Assembly: GCA_001627335.1 (NCBI GenBank)
Contig: LUPK01000015.1
Coordinates: forward strand, 1-64,000
Length of the DNA stretch: 64,000 bases
Direction: 5' to 3'
DNA from: Nocardioides sp. REDSEA-S33_B3
GTDB lineage: Bacteria > Actinomycetota > Actinomycetes > Propionibacteriales > Nocardioidaceae
Shown: one piece after another, positions 60,350-64,000 of the stretch
Layout: each line of letters begins with the position of its first letter
Numbering within the stretch: the first letter of the stretch is position 1
Made by a program: the position numbers and the translations under genes
The notes under the pieces: generated by a model
What the model was told of the DNA's origin: nothing
The model's input: the letters and a program-made list of their open reading frames with translations, nothing else
Database searches by the model: none

Positions 60350-61669
60350 TCACAGAATCATTCCCGCTCCCACCGTCACGCCCGTTGCCTCGTCAATGAG
60401 GATGAATGAGCCGGTCGTGCGATTCTTCGAGTAGGAGTCGCAGAGGAGGGGGACGGTCGTGCGCAGTTGGACTCGCCCGATCTCATTAACTGCGAGTTCG
60501 TGGGTGTCCTGGTCGCGGTGAAGTGTGTTGACATCCAATCGGTACTGAATGTCCTTCACCAGTGCGCGAGCGAGCCGCGTGGTGTGCTTGATGGCCAACT
60601 TCTGCCTCGGTTTGAGCGGAGCAGTAGTCATCCAGCACACCATGGCGTCAAGGTCTTGCGTAGGCTGTGGTGCATTCTTGACGCGGGCGATCATGTCCCC
60701 ACGAGAGACGTCCACGTCATCGGCCAGGCTGATGGTGACGCTCATGGGGGGAAATGCCTCGGGCACCTCCTGGTGGAAGAGATCGATCTTGGAGATAGTC
60801 GAGGTCATCCCACTAGGAAGTACGACGACCTCGTCGCCTGGCTTGAGTACGCCCCCGGCCACCTGGCCGGCGTACCCACGGTAGTCGTGGAATTCGTCCG
60901 ACTTGGGACGCACCACGTACTGGACAGGGAAACGTGCGTCAATCAGATCGCGATCCGAGGCAACGTGGACGTGCTCGAGATGGTGCATCAGCGTGGGGCC
61001 GGAGTACCACGGCATGTTCTCGCTGCGGTTGACCACGTTGTCACCCTGGAGCGCCGAGATCGGAATGACCTCGAGGTCGGGGATCGATAGCTTGGTCGCG
61101 AACTGGGTGAACTCGTCGTGGATCTTCTCGTAGATTTTCTCGTCGAAGTCAACGAGGTCCATCTTGTTGATGGCGAGCACCAGGTGGGGGACGCGCAGCA
61201 GCGAGAGGATCACCGCGTGCCGGCGCGACTGCTCGGTCAGGCCCTGACGGGCGTCGACGAGCACGAGACCCAGGTCGGCCGTAGAGGCGCCGGTCACCAT
61301 GTTACGGGTGTACTGCACGTGACCCGGGGTGTCGGCGATGATGAACTTGCGGTTCGGCGTCGCGAAGTAGCGGTAGGCCACGTCGATGGTGATGCCCTGC
61401 TCGCGCTCGGAGCGCAGACCGTCGGTCAGCAGGGCCAGGTCGGTGTAATCGTAGCCCTTGCCCTTCGAGGTCGCCTCGACGGCCTCGAGTTGGTCCTCGA
61501 AGATCGACTTCGAGTCCAGCAACAGGCGTCCGATGAGCGTGGACTTGCCGTCGTCGACCGAGCCGGCTGTCGCGAAGCGCAGCAGGTCCATGTTCGTGGT
61601 GACGTTCTCGACGGCCTGCTCGCCGGCGGTGGGCGTCTCGACAGGCTCGACGTGCGAATTGGTGGCCAT
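60350..61669 (-). CDS. cysN: Sulfate adenylyltransferase subunit 1 (GTPase)
   Basis: Regulatory GTPase subunit of ATP sulfurylase; GTP hydrolysis drives formation of adenosine 5'-phosphosulfate by CysD. The 439-residue product is an EF-Tu-like GTPase: G1 GSVDDGKST at about 36-44, G3 DTPGHVQY, G4 NKMDLVD, G5 region PISALQGDNV, then two beta-barrel domains. It ends at the normal CysN length with no fused APS kinase (CysC), unlike many actinobacterial CysNC proteins. ATG overlaps the cysD stop (ATGA). Confidence 0.95.
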   Translation of the reverse strand: MATNSHVEPVETPTAGEQAVENVTTNMDLLRFATAGSVDDGKSTLIGRLLLDSKSIFEDQLEAVEATSKGKGYDYTDLALLTDGLRSEREQGITIDVAYRYFATPNRKFIIADTPGHVQYTRNMVTGASTADLGLVLVDARQGLTEQSRRHAVILSLLRVPHLVLAINKMDLVDFDEKIYEKIHDEFTQFATKLSIPDLEVIPISALQGDNVVNRSENMPWYSGPTLMHHLEHVHVASDRDLIDARFPVQYVVRPKSDEFHDYRGYAGQVAGGVLKPGDEVVVLPSGMTSTISKIDLFHQEVPEAFPPMSVTISLADDVDVSRGDMIARVKNAPQPTQDLDAMVCWMTTAPLKPRQKLAIKHTTRLARALVKDIQYRLDVNTLHRDQDTHELAVNEIGRVQLRTTVPLLCDSYSKNRTTGSFILIDEATGVTVGAGMIL

Positions 61670-62583
61670 CAGAAGTAGCCCTCCTTCTTGCGGTCTTCCA
61701 TGGCGGCCTCAGAGAACTTGTCGTCACCGCGAGTGGCGCCGCGCTCGGTGACGCGGGCGACGGCGATCTCCTCGATGATCTCCTCCACCGTGCTGGCGGT
61801 GGACTCCACGCAGCCGGTCAGGGTGATGTCGCCGCAGGTGCGGAAACGGACGGTGCGCTCCTCGGCGACCTCGCCGTCTTTGCACGGGTTGAGCGGCGTC
61901 TCGGTCATGAGCATCCCACCGCGCTCGAAGACCCGACGCTGGTGGGCGAAGTAGATCGAGGGGATCTCGATGCCCTCGCGGGCGATGTAGGACCACACGT
62001 CGAGCTCGGTCCAGTTCGAGATCGGGAAGATCCGCATGTGCTCGCCCTCGTGGAGGCGGCCGTTGTAGAGACTCCACAGCTCCGGCCGCTGATTCTTCGG
62101 GTCCCACTGGCCGAACTCGTCGCGGTGGGAGTAGACACGCTCCTTGGCGCGGGCCTTCTCCTCATCGCGGCGCCCGCCGCCGAACGCGGCGGTGAAGCCA
62201 TTCTCCTCGATGACGTTGAGGAGGGTGCCGATCTGCAGACGGTTGCGCGAGGTCTTGCCGTCGTCGACGACCACGCCGTTGGCGATCGCGTCGTCGATGC
62301 TGGCGACCACGATGTTGACGCCCAGGCGGTTGACCCAGTTGTCACGGGTCTGGAGCACCTCGGGGAAGTCCAGGCCGGTGTCGACCTGCAGCATCGGGAA
62401 GGGGATCTTCGCCGGGTAGAAGGCCTTCTCGGCCAGTCGGAGCATCACGATGGAGTCCTTGCCGCCGCTGAACATCAGCACCGGCTTCTCGAACTCCGCC
62501 GCGACCTCGCGGAAGATGTGGATCGACTCCGCTTCCAGCTGGTCGAGTTGACTCAGCCGGTAGTCGGCGTGGGTGTCGGGCAT
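61669..62583 (-). CDS. cysD: Sulfate adenylyltransferase subunit 2
   Basis: Catalytic subunit of ATP sulfurylase, a PP-loop ATP pyrophosphatase-type enzyme: PVLMFSGGKDSIVML with the PP-loop at residues 39-44, IPFPMLQVDTGLDFPEVLQTRD, FGGGRRDEEKARAKER, PISNWTELDVWSYIARE and the C-terminal ERTVRFRTCGDITLTGCVES. 304 residues, normal. The ATG at 62583 sits behind GGAGAGG. Together with CysN it provides APS for sulfur assimilation or sulfation; no cysC or cysH is in the window. Confidence 0.95.
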   Translation of the reverse strand: MPDTHADYRLSQLDQLEAESIHIFREVAAEFEKPVLMFSGGKDSIVMLRLAEKAFYPAKIPFPMLQVDTGLDFPEVLQTRDNWVNRLGVNIVVASIDDAIANGVVVDDGKTSRNRLQIGTLLNVIEENGFTAAFGGGRRDEEKARAKERVYSHRDEFGQWDPKNQRPELWSLYNGRLHEGEHMRIFPISNWTELDVWSYIAREGIEIPSIYFAHQRRVFERGGMLMTETPLNPCKDGEVAEERTVRFRTCGDITLTGCVESTASTVEEIIEEIAVARVTERGATRGDDKFSEAAMEDRKKEGYF

Positions 62584-62781
62584 GCGAAACAGACCTCTCC
62601 TGTGGGAAGCAGGCCTCATCGTAGCCATGAGCATCCATCGTGAGACATCACCGAGCGCTGGACAGCCGCCAGCGTGCCGTGCGCCACGATCACATACGTC
62701 TCAGATGTCGTGCGCGTTGCGCACCGGTGACGATCCCGTGCGAGGTCTGTAAGTCGGCTCGGGTCGCCCTAGAGTGCCAGG

Positions 62782-63948
62782 GTGAAGATCGCAGTCGCCG
62801 GACTCGGGTACGTAGGGCTCTCCAACGCTGTCGTCCTAGCCCAGCACCACCAGGTGTGGGCTGTGGACCTCGACGAGACCCGGGTGGAGATGGTGAACCG
62901 GGGTGAGTCCCCGCTAGTGGACCCCGAGCTCACCGACTACCTCGCCCGTGGCTCACTCGACCTGACCGCCACCACGGACTCGCACGCGGCCTACGCCGGA
63001 GCCAAGTTCGTCGTCGTTGCCACGCCCACCGACTACGACCCCGAGAGCAACTACTTCGACACCACCTCGGTGGAGTCGGTCATCAAGACCGTTCGCCAGG
63101 TGAATCCCACGGCGGTGATCATCATCAAGTCCACGGTCCCGGTGGGCTTCACCGCACGGATGCGGGGAGAGCACCTAGGGGCCCACATCGTCTTCAGCCC
63201 CGAGTTCCTCCGCGAAGGTCGCGCGCTCTACGACAACCTGCACCCCTCGCGCATCGTGGTGGGCGATCGAACCGAGGACGGCCGCGCCTTCGCGCACCTC
63301 ATGCTGGAGGGGGCGATCGAGAAGGACGTGCCCGTCCTGCTCACCGACTCCGCCGAGGCAGAGGCGATCAAGCTATTCGCCAACACCTACCTTGCGCTGC
63401 GGGTCGCCTACTTCAACGAACTTGACACCTACGCGGCCCGGCACGGTCTGTCGACGGCGCAGATCATCGAGGGTGTCGGGCTCGACCCCCGCATCGGTTC
63501 CCACTACAACAACCCGAGCTTCGGCTACGGCGGCTACTGCCTACCCAAGGACACCCGCCAGCTTCAGGCCAACTACCAGGACGTACCGCAGAACCTCATC
63601 AGCGCCATCGTCTCGGCCAACACGACCCGCAAGGACTTCGTCGCCGACGACATCCTCAGGCGCCAGCCACGTACGGTCGGCGTCTACCGACTGGTGATGA
63701 AGGAAGGGTCTGACAACTTCCGGATGTCCTCCATCCAGGGCGTGATGAAGCGGATCAAGGCCAAGGGCGTCGAGGTCGTCATCTACGAGCCGACGCTCGA
63801 GGACGACCTGTTCTTCAACTCCGAGGTCGTGCGCGACCTCGACGAGTTCAAGAAGCGCAGCGACGTGATCATCGCCAACCGGCGCGCCGAGGAGCTCGAC
63901 GACGTCGAGGACCGCGTCTACACCAGGGACATCTACGGGCGGGACTGA
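62782..63948 (+). CDS. ugd: UDP-glucose 6-dehydrogenase
   Basis: Oxidises UDP-glucose to UDP-glucuronate with two NAD, providing acidic sugar for polysaccharide. The 388-residue product has [20 protein letters not shown] (NAD site), [52 protein letters not shown] (substrate Lys/Asn), and the catalytic Cys253 in [15 protein letters not shown]. From memory it resembles the 388-residue enterobacterial Ugd along its whole length, more than the usual actinobacterial type of 430-450 residues, which hints at transfer. GTG start at 62782. Confidence 0.94.
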   Translation: MKIAVAGLGYVGLSNAVVLAQHHQVWAVDLDETRVEMVNRGESPLVDPELTDYLARGSLDLTATTDSHAAYAGAKFVVVATPTDYDPESNYFDTTSVESVIKTVRQVNPTAVIIIKSTVPVGFTARMRGEHLGAHIVFSPEFLREGRALYDNLHPSRIVVGDRTEDGRAFAHLMLEGAIEKDVPVLLTDSAEAEAIKLFANTYLALRVAYFNELDTYAARHGLSTAQIIEGVGLDPRIGSHYNNPSFGYGGYCLPKDTRQLQANYQDVPQNLISAIVSANTTRKDFVADDILRRQPRTVGVYRLVMKEGSDNFRMSSIQGVMKRIKAKGVEVVIYEPTLEDDLFFNSEVVRDLDEFKKRSDVIIANRRAEELDDVEDRVYTRDIYGRD

Positions 63949-63963
63949 TCCGTAGGGCGAGGG

Positions 63964-64000
63964 GGTCTCGACGCCCGCTCGCTGGCACTCGCTGCTCGAC
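63964..64000. repeat. REP-like dispersed repeat, cut by the window end
   Basis: GGTCTCGACGCCCGCTCGCT and the following bases to GCTGCTCGAC match the complement of the family seen at 6773 and 28505, with a short deletion in the middle. It lies just after ugd. Confidence 0.75.

Noticed and set aside
60350..61669. CysNC fusion
   Set aside because: The protein ends after the EF-Tu-like barrels; no APS kinase P-loop follows.

Overview
The window is high-GC, densely coded DNA with actinobacterial codon use, many GTG starts, 4-17 nt gene overlaps and a dispersed GGTCGAGCAGC...GTCGAGACC palindromic repeat. From memory this repeat style is typical of Nocardioides and relatives (Nocardioidaceae); genus-level placement is inference.

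Layout. 0-9.5 kb: acyl-CoA ligase with a 20-bp upstream palindrome, small membrane protein, ManA, a PAS histidine kinase, acetoacetate-CoA ligase, an MFS exporter and an unrecognised gene. Two copies of a 66-68 bp palindrome lie here. 9.5-16.8 kb: a complete type I Wadjet anti-plasmid locus (jetABCD, minus strand) directly downstream of a Doc-type toxin-antitoxin pair. 16.9-19.1 kb: ethanolamine ammonia-lyase eutBC. 19.2-28.3 kb: a minus-strand block with two SDR dehydrogenases, a nitrilase-family amidase, a NodB-fold hydrolase related to allantoinase/imidase enzymes, a complete RbsBAC-type ABC importer, and a LuxR-type HTH fused to a cytoplasmic type-1 periplasmic-binding-protein domain. I propose an imide/amide uptake, hydrolysis and sensing module. 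28.5-32.5 kb: a secreted metzincin protease and a coupled RibD-like reductase/DHPS-like pair. 32.5-41.7 kb: an SGNH hydrolase gene broken by an IS1634-like element, an acyltransferase-3/SGNH divergent pair, a pseudo-SGNH protein, and a secreted protein split by a homopolymer frameshift.

41.9-64 kb is a surface-polysaccharide region: fcl and gmd (GDP-fucose), a repeat-invaded metalloprotease, a second RibD-like protein, then an exopolysaccharide cluster of visibly lower GC (initiating sugar transferase, glycosyltransferases, Wzy-like polymerase, Wzx-like flippase, two hexapeptide acetyltransferases). It is littered with IS30, IS256, IS21, IS3 and IS1634 remnants and is followed by cysDN (sulfate activation) and ugd (UDP-glucuronate). 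No rRNA, convincing tRNA or CRISPR array was seen. The window ends inside another copy of the dispersed repeat.
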